Shown: positions 1 through 12,016 of the stretch, one piece after another
How the letters are laid out: the number at the start of each line of letters is the position of its first letter
How positions within the stretch are numbered: the first letter of the stretch is position 1
NCBI RefSeq assembly: GCF_030272615.1
Contig: NC_081410.1
Location: 128,579,640-128,643,639 of the forward strand
DNA from: Cryptomeria japonica
Lineage: Eukaryota > Streptophyta > Pinopsida > Cupressales > Cupressaceae
DNA length: 64,000 nucleotides
Direction: 5' to 3'
Translations under genes and position numbers: made by a program
The notes under the pieces: generated by a model
Told to the model about the DNA's origin: nothing
Databases searched by the model: none
The model's input: only the letters and a program-made list of their open reading frames with translations

Positions 1-1614
1 TTGTTCACTGGCATCATATAGATGATTTACAGTGTAATTATACGCAGTCTGTGTATAATCAGTGGTATCAATGCCTCTCCTGGAAGTGGAAGGACCCCTT
101 TGATCTTGTGATGGAAGTGGATTTTTGAACATCAGATGATCATTATTTGTTGTTTTTGGGTCATGTCCTTCTATTTCAATTTCTCCTCGGTCAATAAGAT
201 CCTGAATAAGATCTTTTAATCAGTGACAATTACTTGTCTTGTGTCCTCTTCCTTGATGGAATTCACAGTGTTCAGTATCTCTCCACCATGCTGATTTGAC
301 TTGAGGCTCATAGTTTGATAGTTTAGGTAGAGTGACCAAATTTTGAGAAATGAGTTGTCGCAATACCATTTCAATGGGTTCCCCTAAGGGAGTGTATGTG
401 CGTTTCTGTTTTTGTTGACGAGGTCTTGGTTCATCATGAGATGTGATGTGACCTTGATTGGAAGGAACATTTGTGTTATTCTGAGGTGGAGGATTCTGTC
501 CTGCAAACCGAACCATAGGTTGTGCATTTTGAATAGTCCGGGCATCCACAACTCCATCATTGACGATATTCTTGTTTTTGTTCCAGAAGCTTGGTTTATC
601 ACTATTGAAGCATGGGTGAGGACCATCCTTTGGTTCATTATAGATTTTGATGAGTCCTTTCTTGATGAGTGCCCGTTCACACTTCAAACCCTTGGTGATC
701 ATATCATTAAAAGAGTCTGTGTCTTTGACATCCAGGTGAAATTCCATTTCTTCGTTTAAGTTGGAAATGAATATTTCCACTAGTTCTCGTTCAGGTAACT
801 GAAGAGAACGTCTGCTAGACATTTGGCACCATCGTTGCAAGAATAATGAGAATAGTTCACATGGTTTTTGTTTAGTGTTGCACAGATCAGCCATGGTAAT
901 GTCGCGTTCAATGTTATGAGAGTAATGAGCTAGGAACTTCTGGATGAGTTCCTCAAATGTTCTAATGCCACCTGATAGTCGAGAAAACCATGATGTGGTT
1001 GTTCCTCCCAAGCTTTGGGGAAAAAGGCACATCAGGTAGGTGTTTTCATATGCCACTTCGAGGCAAGCGGAATGAAATTCTCTAACATGATCACGAGGAT
1101 CCCCCTTTCCTCTATATTTTTCAAATTTGGGTGTTTCGAATCCTCGTGGGAAGGGTGGCATATAAAGATTCCTATCAAAAGGATAGGGACAAATGTCATT
1201 GAGTGAGAATTGGTTGGTCTTGACACCACTATGAAGTTGTTGGGTGAGATTCTCGACTTGTTGCCGCAACATCTCCATTTTGTTTGGAGGAGGAGGTGGT
1301 GGGTTACCTCGAGGAATGTTATATCTGATGGGATCTCTACCTCTTTCCTCTTCATGGCGACTTTGTCGTTCCGATGCTTGTCTTAATTGGGCAAGATCAA
1401 AGTCAGAGGGGAGTTTGGCTCCTTCTTGAGTGAGTTTTAAGAAGTGAGCATCCGCATTGCTCCTGAGTATTTTGTCAAACAGTCTGTTAAAGAGAGGGTT
1501 ATGCTGAGCCCTTTCTATTGTTGCAGGAGTAGGAGTACTTGTGTTTTCGTCATTCACATTTCCTCCAAGTGCTTCTTGAAATTCATTGAGATTTTCCTCT
1601 TCTTCTTCTTCCAT
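1..1614 (-). pseudogene. Gag polyprotein of element E, 3'-truncated by window edge, one nonsense codon
   Basis: The reading frame starts at the ATG ending at 1614 and is open for 464 codons to a TGA at 222-220, then stays open in the same frame to base 1. It begins with an acidic run (MEEEEEE). A Retrotrans_gag-type core follows, with the sequence PKFEKYRGKGDPRDHVREF at about residues 163-181 and WFSRLSGGIRTFEELIQKF at about 209-227. A zinc-knuckle-like motif CEFHQGRGHKTSNCH stands just before the stop. In element B the same knuckle is followed by Arg-Leu-Lys, so the TGA most simply reflects CGA to TGA decay. Gag forms the virus-like particle and packages element RNA in the cytoplasm. The gag resembles that of B more than that of D. 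Confidence 0.85.
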
Positions 1615-4308
1615 TTCTATTTCTCGTTGCCTTGACTGTGATCAGGTTTGAGCCATTTTGCTTATGAGTCTTTGTTGAAGTTGTGTGAAAATGATGATGA
1701 GTTTTTGATGAAATGAGAGATTGATGATTGGTGGATTGTGTTGCATGTGGATCTCTAGCACTTTTAAGGTAGATGTAACCAAAATTCCTTCTTCGAATTG
1801 CTTGCTTGTTTGATAAGTTTTGATGTGATAAGGTGTAGAGAAATCTGAGATGTGTTACAAATTGAACTACCTAGTAATGAGAGGATTCACTCATGAACTA
1901 GTTTTAACCTGCGTAGATGTGTCTCTTAGGATGAGCTTATCCTAGATGTAGAAACAATCTAAAAAGTGATGTGATGTTTTTGATTTCAAGCAATATCTAA
2001 AGGAGAACTTTGGGACAAGAACCTCTTAATGTTTTGAGAGTTTGGAATGAATTGATGATGAAGTGATGATGTATGAATAAGATGATGGATGAAATGTTTT
2101 CAACTTCAATAAAAGCTTTGTGTTATAAATGGGACAAACTCTATCTCTTCTCTTTCGGGTGTTGGTGGTATTTCTCGAGCTGTGTTGTAGGTGATACAGA
2201 TGTTTGGGAAAAAGTTGGGATTAATCTTACCTCCTTGGTTTTTGTGATAACTCAGAGCTCTATATTGCATAAAAGCTCTGCGGTTCAATGATTCTGAATC
2301 AAATTCGTTTGTTTTGCCTTGAAGGTAGAGGCGCATGTGATGCAAGAAAACTCTATGGGAGACAAAGATTTGTCTATTTATATAGAAGAATTTCCTCCTT
2401 TTGATCAAATCCTTTGAGCTTAATGGTCTTCTTTTCAAGTTGATATTTTGATGATGCTTCTTCTTTCGCAAGATGTGAAGAATGGTCATAAAATTTGACT
2501 CTTTGTTGTTTGCACTTTGTTTTTGATGTGTTTTGGTTGTTTTGAAATATGTTTGATGAATACTTTGTTTTTAGGATTGATTTTCCAATTTGATGTTTCT
2601 TTGACAAGAAAACAAAGCAAGCACACAAACACAAGAATGTTGCCTAAAAGGCACAAATGAGTATGGGTCTAGATCAACCCAATCCTTGGACTTGTATATG
2701 ATCCTTCCTTTAGATGTATTTTAAAGTGTATTTCCAAAGCCTGAAGTCGGCTCAATTTGCACTTGGTCTTTAAAACGAACACACTTCAAACACTTTTTAT
2801 CCCTAAGGTCAAATGGCCAGTTGTGATAAATTTAGCCCACATCTTGATATTTCTTCGACTTTGGTACTACATACCTTATGAATCCTGCCGTGGCAGGTAA
2901 GGATGTGATATACTAAGTCTTGCACGAGCATAACAAATAGATGATCCCTATGATAGGGGAGTCACCACTTTTATCAAGCCACAAGTGACTTTTCAAAAAG
3001 CTATGTTTCTACTCAAGGAAATATGTATGGTGAGTATCTTGGGAGCAAAACCATCTATGCTCTTGCACTAAATTATATCGCAAATATCCTCAATCAATAG
3101 AACAGGTGGGATACTACTTAAAGATGTTTAGTCATGTTCGATGTTTTTGGACATAAGTTCATTCTGCAGTGATTCACTTAAGAGCCTTGTAACTGGTGGT
3201 GGGGCCCATTTGTCCTTTCGGCCAATTACACTGTAGGAACAGCTATACCCAAGGCTACAGCTTTCGCTCTCACCTGATTTCTATAGTGGCTCGAAGGATT
3301 TACCGCTCATGGTCGTTCCCAAGAGTATCGATCCCTTGGCAGGCCTCTCTTAAAAAGATAAAAATTTCAAGTGTTACTAACACTTTTCTCTTGCACCTAG
3401 GACCACGAAAGCCAAGGGAGAGGATAGTGTGTGTTAGAGGTAGGACCACTCGACCAACTCTTTTGCACAAGTGTGCCAAACACAAAATTCACTTGTTCCT
3501 TTTTTCTTGTCATCGCAATGTGATCTAACTATTTGGAGATGTTGCTCCAACAGCCATGATGTTCTTTTTAACTTCAAAAGCAATGTGTTTTGTAATCTAG
3601 AAATTGGAAATCCCGATCAACTTAATGAAAAAAACATGTCTTTGCTTGAAGTAAAATCATTTTTTTTTTAGCTTTAAATGAAAATGGCTTGTTCTTTTTA
3701 GATTACCCAAAACAAAATGTTGATTGTAAATTTCTTTAAGTTGATGCAAGAAAATAAATTTTGTTTTGTTGATTTTAAGCACCAAAATGAAGTTTGTTTT
3801 CTAACTTGCAAGAAATAAAGTTTGTTTTGTTCAATTTTTAAAGCACCAAAGACAAGTGACCCTAACTAGAAAGCACGAAAATTTTCTTTGTTTCAAGTTT
3901 TAATGCACCAAAGGAAAATTTGTGATTTTTAATGGTGAGTTTTAACCTGCACAAACAACAAATTGTTAGTAAAATCTATGTCCAATTGGGGCTTCCACAA
4001 GCCTAACCTTTTTTCATTTTTTTGGTTACAAGGTGATTTTTACGACATTCTGTTACAATAGCGCTAGTCTGTGTTTGAACAGAAGCGCCATTTAACTCAA
4101 AAGCGCTGAAAAATGGGTAATAGCGCCAAAACAACATCAAAAGCGCTAAAACGGTACCAAAAGCGCTGAACTTGGGACAATAGCGCTATTGTAAGAACAA
4201 TAGTGCTAAAAGAATAAGTGTCGATAGCGCTAGAATGAGTTCAATAGCACCAAAGCGCAACCTGTATGACACTTTCAACATTCAGACATGTTAGTTTTTC
4301 AAAAAAAA
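1615..4308 (-). other. 5' leader of element E (no supported gene)
   Basis: This is the long untranslated region between LTR and gag. Short open frames on either strand have no domain or codon signature and I regard them as chance. Several stretches align with the leader of element B, for example TTGGAGATGTTGCTCCAA near 3533-3550 with 36535-36552, and GCTTCCACAAGCCTAA near 3989-4004 with 37059-37074. The primer-binding site expected next to the LTR is not recognisable, so this end may be eroded. Confidence 0.6.
4060..4262. repeat. Spaced AGCGCTA motif cluster in leader of E
   Basis: About ten copies of AGCGCT(A/G) or one-base variants (AGCGCC, AGTGCT, AGCACC) recur roughly every 15-30 bases, separated by unrelated A-rich spacers. 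AGCGCT is itself palindromic. Two similar clusters lie in the leader of B at 35255-35625 and 37122-37405. Confidence 0.75.
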
Positions 4309-5696
4309 TGATGCTCTGTGAAAGGGACAAGGTTAGTCTAAGAGAAACAACACAAAACACACAAGAAGGTCGTTAGTGTTATTCAATCAAAAACTAATCT
4401 AAACAAGCATATCAAGAGAGACACTAAAATCATGCTAATATATCTAACTAATGAAATAAAGATAATGAGGCATCTCCAAATGCCTCTTAGCATGCTCTTA
4501 GCTCCTTCTCCCTTGTTCCTCTCCTCTCCAAGTTCCAAAATAGTGTAGCTCTCAGCAGCTTTTTGCACTATGGATGCTTATGGAGGATTGAGATTGAAAT
4601 ATTGCTCTAAATGTTAATAAAGAAGCTAATATTAAGCTATTGATGCTAAAATGATTTATTTTAACCAAAATGACAATACATGAGTTTGCTATGCTAAATT
4701 CTCTCTAAAAGTGCCTATAGGTTAAATGCATACAAGTTTTCAGGATCTGGATTATGAAGAAATGGGCTCTATTTATAGGAAAAATGGAGCAATGGATGGT
4801 TGAGATTGAGTAATCTCAACAAGGGTCAGGATTGAATGATTTCAAATCCATGTGAGGGCTTTCAACCCAATCCCAGGATGACAAATGTCAATGTGAGATA
4901 GGTTGAGAGGGGAGGGAATAAGCATTAAATGCTTGATATGACCTTGGGAGCTAAAGTCAAGGTTGGTTGAATGAATAAACTCTTTATTCAAAGAATAAAG
5001 TTTTTATCCAATGGATAAACTCTTGTGCAAATGTGAAAAGGATGAATATGGTCAAAACACTAAATGTTTGGGGGGACAAGTTTGAAATAACCATAAATGG
5101 TTATGTAAGAGCCATAAATGGTCATGTAAGAGCCATTAGTGGTCTTGGAAGACTTTGGTGGTTAATTTGTTGAACACACAAAGCATTAAATGCTTTTTAA
5201 AGACTTTGGAGTCTTTGAGAAGTGACTCCATTTTTCTTAGGAATGTGACAATAATTAGGGGATGGATTAGACTAATTAGGAAGGGGTTAGAAGAATCTAG
5301 AAGGGGATTTAGGAATGCAATTGGATTTGGTGGGTGAGGGAAAATAGGATTTTATTTAAAATAAAAATTCATTTATTTCAATAAATGTGTGCAAGTTGCA
5401 TTTGTAGGAAAATGCAAGTGGGGTGGGGATAATGATTTAAATAAATGTTTTATTTAATTTATTTAAAAGAGGAAAAGGGGATTAAATGAAATAAATATGA
5501 TTTATTCATTTAATTGATTGTGAATTTGGTATAGTGAATTAATTGAAATAAATTGAATAATTTATTTAATTAATAGAAGAATGTTTGGAGATGAATTAAT
5601 TAAATATTAATTTAATTAACTGATGGCTAGTGGATTTTTAATCAAATAAATAGCATTTATTTATTTAATTAAGCTGGACAGATTTGTGTGACTACA
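4309..5696 (-). repeat. 5' LTR of element E
   Basis: On the minus strand the LTR begins TGTAGTCACACAAATC at 5696. Its far end near 4309 is approximate, because no clean CA plus PBS junction is visible. It is homologous to the B LTR over the TATA region and the downstream stretch (TCCAATGGATAAACTCTTGTGCAAA near 5007-5031, compared with 38212-38258 in B). The outer part is very AT-rich. Confidence 0.7.
4769..4778 (-). promoter_or_regulatory. TATA box of E LTR
   Basis: CTATAAATAG on the minus strand. The same decamer is at the homologous place in both B LTRs (11463-11472 and 38005-38014), consistent with the Pol II promoter at the U3/R border. Confidence 0.6.
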
Positions 5697-6312
5697 GAAA
5701 TCATGGGTTATTTGGCATCACTTCTAGGGATTCTTGTTGTAAATATATTTTGGAGATCTATAATTTTAAAAAATAGGGAGCGATCCAAATGGATATAAAT
5801 AAATAAAATATTTCCTCCAAAATATATGCCTCCCACATGGATATGTAAAACATCTAGAACATATAAAGGGGTTATAGGAATGAGTTAAACTTGTTGACCA
5901 ACTTTTGACATGTAGTGTGATATGTCATAAGACATCTTTGAATAGATGTGATATATCCAAAAATAAAACACACAAGATTTTGAGTGGATTACAGTACACT
6001 TATGAAAAATAGAAGGAACACACTCTTTTTAGCATGTGAACTCATCTTGCCATCTTGGTGTTAGATTTATAACTAGGTATTTATGTGCCATGTTTTTGTA
6101 TGGTTTTACCTCATAGTTTTGTAATTATCATTTTATAGTTTCATGTATTACATATCCTATATATTGGGTGCCTTAGATGGAATTATTTGATAGTTGATTT
6201 GTAGGTATTATTATGCTACGAGATTTAATAGTCGATGTTAGATTTTGGTGATATTCTTGTTAAAGCATGTTCGAAAGTGTATTTGGTGAAAAATTAGGGT
6301 TTCACCTAATGA
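5697..6312. other. Flanking DNA between E and C, possible Copia LTR fragment
   Basis: An AT-rich stretch without a supported gene. It would have been continuous with 39925 onward before C inserted. Because 39925-40130 looks like the 3' end of a Copia LTR plus PBS, this segment may be the upstream part of that same LTR. That is inference only. Confidence 0.3.
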
Positions 6313-7436
6313 TGTAGTAAAATTGCTAATTTTTACTTAGGGACCAATTACATTAAAGAGGGGTTGATCCAATAGATCTACGCTTAAATCAATTGAGATG
6401 GGGCTAAGAATGTTGATTAGATTCATTGGTTAGAATTTGATTCCCTCTTTTTAAGTTGAATTGTGAAAATGTTGAAATTAGGGTAAATGTATGTAAATTG
6501 AAGCAATTATGCATAAGAAGTGAGCTATAGTATTCAAATAGAGCCACAAACCTGGATCTGAGAAATATGTGAGTGTTTGGATTTATTTTTAGAAGGTCAA
6601 CTTGAATTGTCAAGACTAGAATGTCTGTCACTCTGGTCCTCTGAACTTTTCATCATCCAAAAGGGAATCTGTTTGTCTTTATGAATAATGTTGATCCTAA
6701 AAATTGCAGATTTGTACTTGATCTTGCACATAGTAGAGAAAGGAAAATGGTTGGAAATAGGGGTTTGCCTTAGGTCAAACCCCAATTTTGGAATTAACCA
6801 TGAAATAGAATTGAAATGTAAATGAAATGTTGTAATGAAAATGATTTCCTTTTGAGTGAAATGTTGAAAATGTATGAAACACTAATGATATAACTTTTTA
6901 TGAAGATTTGTTTGTATTCACAAGGAATTAGTGTTTCATGTAGATAGTCTTCATAAAACATAAAGCGTGAATGTCATCTCCAATGCTTGAATCTTGAGTT
7001 TACTTTTTCTCCAATGCTTGAAAGAATATCAATTGCTTGCTCACTTGAATTTGAATGAATGCTTGATTGATCAAATGTTGGATTGACTAAATGTATATCA
7101 AAATGAGAGGGGTAGACCTCCTTTTATACCTACCTAGTCGAAAATAAATTAATTTTCTGACATGAGCCAACATGGGATCTAAGTTCCTGCCCATTTATGT
7201 TACTGTTATGTGGCCCCAAAATGGGCCCTAATTGGGAGGACAAGAGCATGGGCGCCCTAGTCTTGGACAATTAGGGACTCGGGATTTTGGGGGAGAAAGT
7301 GCAGGTGATGAAAATATTGAGTTTGATGCATGGTGTGAGCAGAATCAGGGCTTCAATCAAGCCTTGCAAAATGAACGACAAGGTGAGGGTCCAAATGGGG
7401 ACAAAACTGTAAGGGAGTATAATTTAGGATGCTACA
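6313..7436 (-). repeat. 3' LTR of element C
   Basis: On the plus strand the LTR starts TGTAGTAAAATTG and ends GGATGCTACA. The left end was placed by aligning to the reverse complement of the D LTR end: CTTAGGGA, ATTACATT and AAAGAGGGGTTGA occur in the same order. The pair at 38849-39924 is recognisable but clearly diverged. Confidence 0.75.
7122..7128 (-). promoter_or_regulatory. TATA box in C LTR
   Basis: TATAAAA on the minus strand in a GC-richer setting. The right copy has a similar TATATAAAA at 39606-39614. Confidence 0.5.
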
Positions 7437-7452
7437 TTTACTCCCCACTTTA
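7437..7452 (-). promoter_or_regulatory. Polypurine tract of element C
   Basis: TAAAGTGGGGAGTAAA on the minus strand directly precedes the 3' LTR. It is a variant of the PPT in A (23048-23065) and D (56848-56865). This is the plus-strand DNA priming site during reverse transcription. Confidence 0.75.
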
Positions 7453-8310
7453 GCGGGAGTATGAGACTAAGCATACTCTCGATAAAGAGGTTTGCATTGA
7501 AAATCTTTCATCAAGTCATCAAAGAGGCAAGATACACCAAGCCCCCAAGGGACTTTATAATCTTACTACTTTGATATCAAGATAAAAGGAACATCATAGG
7601 AAAAAGGGAGAGAATTATGACTACTATCCTAGTAAGGTTCGCTTACTTTGAGTCATGAAAAAAGAAAAATACCAAATTACAATGCAAAATGCTTAGTTTG
7701 CAAAGTAACTTGAGTATTGAGGCATGTGATAGTGTGTGCATAAAGTGAAATATTGAGCAGAGTTTATGCATCCACGTTAAAGTGATTGCATACACCTTAT
7801 CAAGAGCAATTTATTTAAGGTAGCATGCATCCAAGGACAAGCACATTACTATAGTGATATGCCCCCAAGAAAGGACAAATCAAATGATAATGGTCACAAA
7901 ACATAAAACACATAAGGGATCCACTAAATCTAGGGTTAGTATGATCTTATGATAATTAATATATATCATGAAAATATTTATATTGAATTGGCCTTATCCC
8001 CCAAAGGAAGTGGAACCTCAAGCACAATGGAAGAAGGGAACATGTGTCTTTTGAGTCAACGTGGAAGAGACCCAAAGAGATCTCAACTCTTTGTATTGTC
8101 CCTACGTAGACAACACAAGGGACGACAAATAGAAGAATTGAGAAACAAATAGAAGAATGTCACAATATATTTGGCCTCTTTATTACCTTGCATCAACAAA
8201 GTGACAAGGGTCATCCAAAGAGAACCTAATGTATTAGAAAAACACATCACGAGGGAAACACATTATGAACAAGCAAGAGAGGAGAGAAATTCTACGACAT
8301 GAATGAAGCT
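7453..8310 (-). other. 3' untranslated region of element C
   Basis: No gene is supported. It aligns on the minus strand with the D 3' region: a stretch on GGGGGCTTGGTGTATCTTGCC (about 7526-7546 compared with 56755-56775) and one on GACTCAAAAGACACATGT (about 8041-8058 compared with 56269-56286). This is what ties C to the D family outside the coding part. Confidence 0.65.
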
Positions 8311-10940
8311 AATCAAGCAAATAATTTGCCTCCCAATATTGTTGAATATTGTTTTGGGAAGGTGGACAAGATGCAAGAAGAGAAACTTTGAGCATAGTAG
8401 ATGGAGCTACTGCAAGTTCCAAACAAGGACCATGCTCTAATGATGAGTCACTTTGTCTATCACTAGGAGCTAGGATTAATGCTTTTGAAAATTATTTAGA
8501 TAATTCATTTTCAACATCAACAAGCTCATATTCATCATTGGAATCATTAGTATCAAAATTGTTATTATGAACAACATTTTCATCCATTTGTTCATAAAGA
8601 TTAATAAAAAATAGGACATCCAATACAAATAGAACATGAACCTTCATCTTTCTTAAGCATTTTTTATCTTGGTGAATTAAGTTGAACTTCCTCCCTAGGG
8701 TTAGGTGAAGGTTGGACAAATGGGACCAAGTCAACATTTGGTGTCTTCTAGGAGCAAATGGATTGAGAAGAAAGTTCACAAGCCTTATCACAATGTCTCC
8801 ATTGGAATTCTCTCGCACAATGGTTTCTTTTAGTTTTAGTCAAGGGTTGTGAAGGTTTAGGATCAATGGACATAGAATTATTCTCTTCCTTTAAAGGAGG
8901 AGGAATGGGATAAGCTCTATTAGGTTGAAAAATAGGAGATGTTGAGTGCTTCCCTTTGTAAGATGTAGGAGGCAAGACTGTGACATATATGGGAGGAATA
9001 TAAGGTGTAGGCAAGAGACTGGGTCCATTATGAGGAGGAGGAATAGGTCTAGGATTTCTAGGATTACTCAAATATAAGATCATCTCATTCTTCCAACTTT
9101 GGTAATATTGAAAGAGAGTATCCTTTCGAGGCTTAAGAGCCTCAAATTGTTTAGTCCAAAAGTAATCAAGGTTGACATCTTCGTGACTCATCAAGGGTTG
9201 GTACATGCTATGATTGATTGTTATGATTTTGTTATTATTAGAGAATTTTAGACATTTATAAATAGTATAAGGGATCACTTTCATGGAAGAGAGCCAAGGA
9301 TGTCCCAACTTCACATGAAATTGATCTGTCATAGGAATGATAGCAAAAATGACATCTAAGCTCTTAGTACCAACCTCTATGGGAAGAGTAATAGAACCAA
9401 TAGTAGGGAAATAGAAACCATCATACACCTTGAGCACTACATCAAATTTATCCTATGTTACTTGATTCAATTGTAAATAAAGATATTCTTCAGTGATCAC
9501 ATTCACCATACACATTGGATGAATGAGCACTCCTCGTGAGATTTTGTCTTTGATCTTCACAGTGATATATAGTGGGCCATCGGGTGCAACAATATTCTCA
9601 CTAAGATCAAAGGTAATGCATAGGTCCTTAAGAGGTGTAGGTTTATCAACAAGATTCACCACATTATTAGACTCAATACCAAGGTCACCGGGAGAATATG
9701 AAAGAGGCTTACACTCAACCACATTAGTAAAATGGGAAGGAAAAGGATTAGTAAATATTTGTTGATTTTGATTAAGAGAAGCTATGGATTTGTTTCCTTT
9801 GGCATTCATACCAGCTATGGATATGGTATTGTAATCAATAAAGTCTTGAATTATACTCCTTAAGGTATAACACTTCTTAGTATCATGATCAAGTTGACGA
9901 TGAAATTGGAAAAAGGCTTTGGGATCATGGTAAGGTGGCAAAGGTTTGGACGTGTCAATTGGCTTGATTGGAGGAAGTTTCAACATATTTTTATTTATCA
10001 ATTGTGTCATTATTCTATGCAAAGAATTAGATAAAGGAGTAAATTATTTTCTGAAGTATTTGGATAAAGGAGGCACACCTAATATCATGGATGCTACTTG
10101 AGTATTGATGTTGTCAGTGATCTTGATGTATCCCTATTCAATTTAAAGTTCTCAAAAGGTTGTTGAGCACTCTCATTGTTATCAACCAAAGCCATTGAAG
10201 GATATGTTTCAAACTGACTCACTTGAAGCTAATAATTATGAAGCACTATACACAACTGTGTGAAGGAAGTGAACTCAGAAAAGATAAGCTTATCCCTAAT
10301 GTCTTCTTGTAAATTAGCAATAAAAATTATATGAACATCATGATCAGGCATAGGATAAGCAATTTGAGAATACAAATGCTTACATCTATCGATAAAATCA
10401 GTCATGTTTTCTTTAACACCTTTTTTACAACGAATCAAATCAGTCAAAGTAATCTTAGGACCAATATTATTGAGAAATTGTTTAATGAAAGCATTAGCTA
10501 ATTATTCAAATGATGTAATATAATAAGGAGGCAAATAAAAATACCATTGCAATGCTTTATCCATAAAGGTTTGGGTAAACAATTTAGCCATAAGTCTTTA
10601 ATCATGAGCAAAGTCACTATACAAAGTTTGGAATGTTTTCACATGAGTTAAGGGATCATTTTTTTCATTTTAAAGATCTAATTGAGGAACTTCCATATGT
10701 TCAGGAGGGAAAACACAACCAATGTCATTGGATAATTGGCTTGCTACATCAAATGTGGGCATATTAAAATTGGATTGGGTAATGGAAGCTTATTGTTGTT
10801 ATAAGGATGAGATAGTTCGAGCTAGGTTATTTATGGTTGCTTCAATGAATGGATTAAAATTGGACATATTGGATTGGGATGGAGGACATTGTTGTATGCA
10901 GGTTCAGGTTCAGAGTAAGGAGGTAGAGCACTATGATATG
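8311..10940 (-). pseudogene. Gag pseudogene of element C (D-type), N-terminus deleted
   Basis: Read on the minus strand, broken segments match the intact D protein from about residue 235 to its C-terminus. They are EATINNLARTISSL near 10790-10830, the gag core (TDLIRCKKGVKENMTDFIDR at 10388-10447), the knuckle CxxH around FFQFHRQLDHDTKKC near 9890-9935, a protease-like region with GVLIHPMCMVNVITEEY near 9480-9540, and a proline-rich tail at 8748-9000. At least four stops or frameshifts separate the pieces. The upstream 230 or so codons, the leader and the PBS are absent; the sequence jumps straight to LTR at the other side of B. As in D, no RT or integrase is present. Confidence 0.8.
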
Positions 10941-12016
10941 TGTATGCAGGAAAAGTGGGTCGATAGAACTCATTATGTGGTAAACAGAGCTCTATGGAGC
11001 CTTCCTCACACACCCATAGGACTTCTTGGTGCAAGCTATGTAGTTATGAAGCATAACTCAGCTTCCCAAGGATGGTTCCATGATTTTCTATCTTGCTCGG
11101 TCCCTCAAACCAATGTTTTTGCTCTCAGATCACTAAGCAAAATGGTTTAGGGATGGCAAATGCAAGAACGAGGGATGCTTTTGTTGATTTTAATATGAGA
11201 TGCATCCTAAGCTATGCATGATTCTAGAAATGCAATAAACTAATTATAAGATGACAAGGTTAGTAAACAAACTATCCTAGCATGCTATATTAGTTAATGA
11301 TTTAAGCTAATGATAATAGAAATACTCTAAAATGCATATTAGATTAATTTCTATTTTAAAGAGAGGCTAAATGATGAGAATATATGAAATGAAAGCTTGA
11401 ATGTATTTGAGCATAAGTATGATACTACAAACTTGGATGATGAGAATGGAGGAATGAGAGCTCTATTTATAGCAAAAATAGGGCAATGGATGGCCAGGAT
11501 TGAAAGGTTTAATCAAGGGTTGAGTTTGAAAGTTGGGAATCCATGTTTGCAATTGGCACCAATGAAATGGTGACAAATGCCAACATAAGACTAGTTGAGA
11601 GAAGGGGTTGGAGACATTAATGCCTAAGAAGACCTCATGGTTACCTTAGGGGGTAAGGGTTAAGGTTAGGTTAAGGTTAGGTTAAGGTTATCCAATGGAT
11701 AAAGGTTTTATCCAAAGGATAAACTCTTGTGCAAAGGATTAAGGATAACATGGTCAAAGCAATAAATTCTTGATGAGACCCTTGGGTAACCATTAATGGT
11801 TTGGGAGACTTTCAAAGTTAAGTGGTTGAAGCCTTTAAGGGTTTTCAAAGACTTTGAGGGTTTGAGAAGTGACTTCCCCTTGCTTAGGGATGTGACAAAG
11901 TTTAGGAGATGGGTTAGGTTAATTTAGAAGTGATTAGAAGAGTCTAGAAGGGGGGTTAGGAATAGGGTTTAGGAATCAAGTGGGAGATGTAGGATTTTGC
12001 AAGTGGATGGAGGGAT
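10941..12016 (-). repeat. 3' LTR of element B, inner part
   Basis: It matches 37483-38534 nearly base for base. It continues at 24695 after the nested element A and its TSD. It differs by a 17-24 bp expansion of the unit AGGTTA at 11661-11690, and most of the few mismatches are near the 10941 end. The TATA decamer CTATAAATAG lies at 11463-11472 on the minus strand. Confidence 0.95.
12012..12016. repeat. Target-site duplication of A (left copy)
   Basis: GGGAT, repeated at 24690-24694. The uninterrupted B LTR on the right reads GAGGGATAATAGG at 38531-38543, which shows the empty site. Confidence 0.95.

Larger units (their letters stand above)
1..5696 (-). mobile_element. Element E: partial Ty3-type LTR retrotransposon (gag, leader, 5' LTR)
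   Basis: Read on the minus strand, the order is LTR (about 5696 to 4309), a leader of about 2.7 kb, then gag from 1614 running off the left edge. The LTR and leader are clearly related to those of element B: the TATA region, a stretch around the phrase TCCAATGGATAAA, the GCGCTA motif clusters and the gag all correspond. The 3' half (protease, RT, integrase, 3' LTR) lies outside the window, so its TSD cannot be tested; the bases following the LTR are GAAAT (5697-5701). Confidence 0.85.

Noticed and set aside
412..759. Plus-strand ORFs over 220-1614
   Set aside because: Shadows of the minus-strand gag of E.
5155..5337. 60-codon ORF in the E LTR
   Set aside because: Within LTR, no counterpart in B LTRs.
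7232..7453. Plus-strand 73-codon ORF
   Set aside because: Lies in the C LTR and its end; the partner LTR does not keep the frame.
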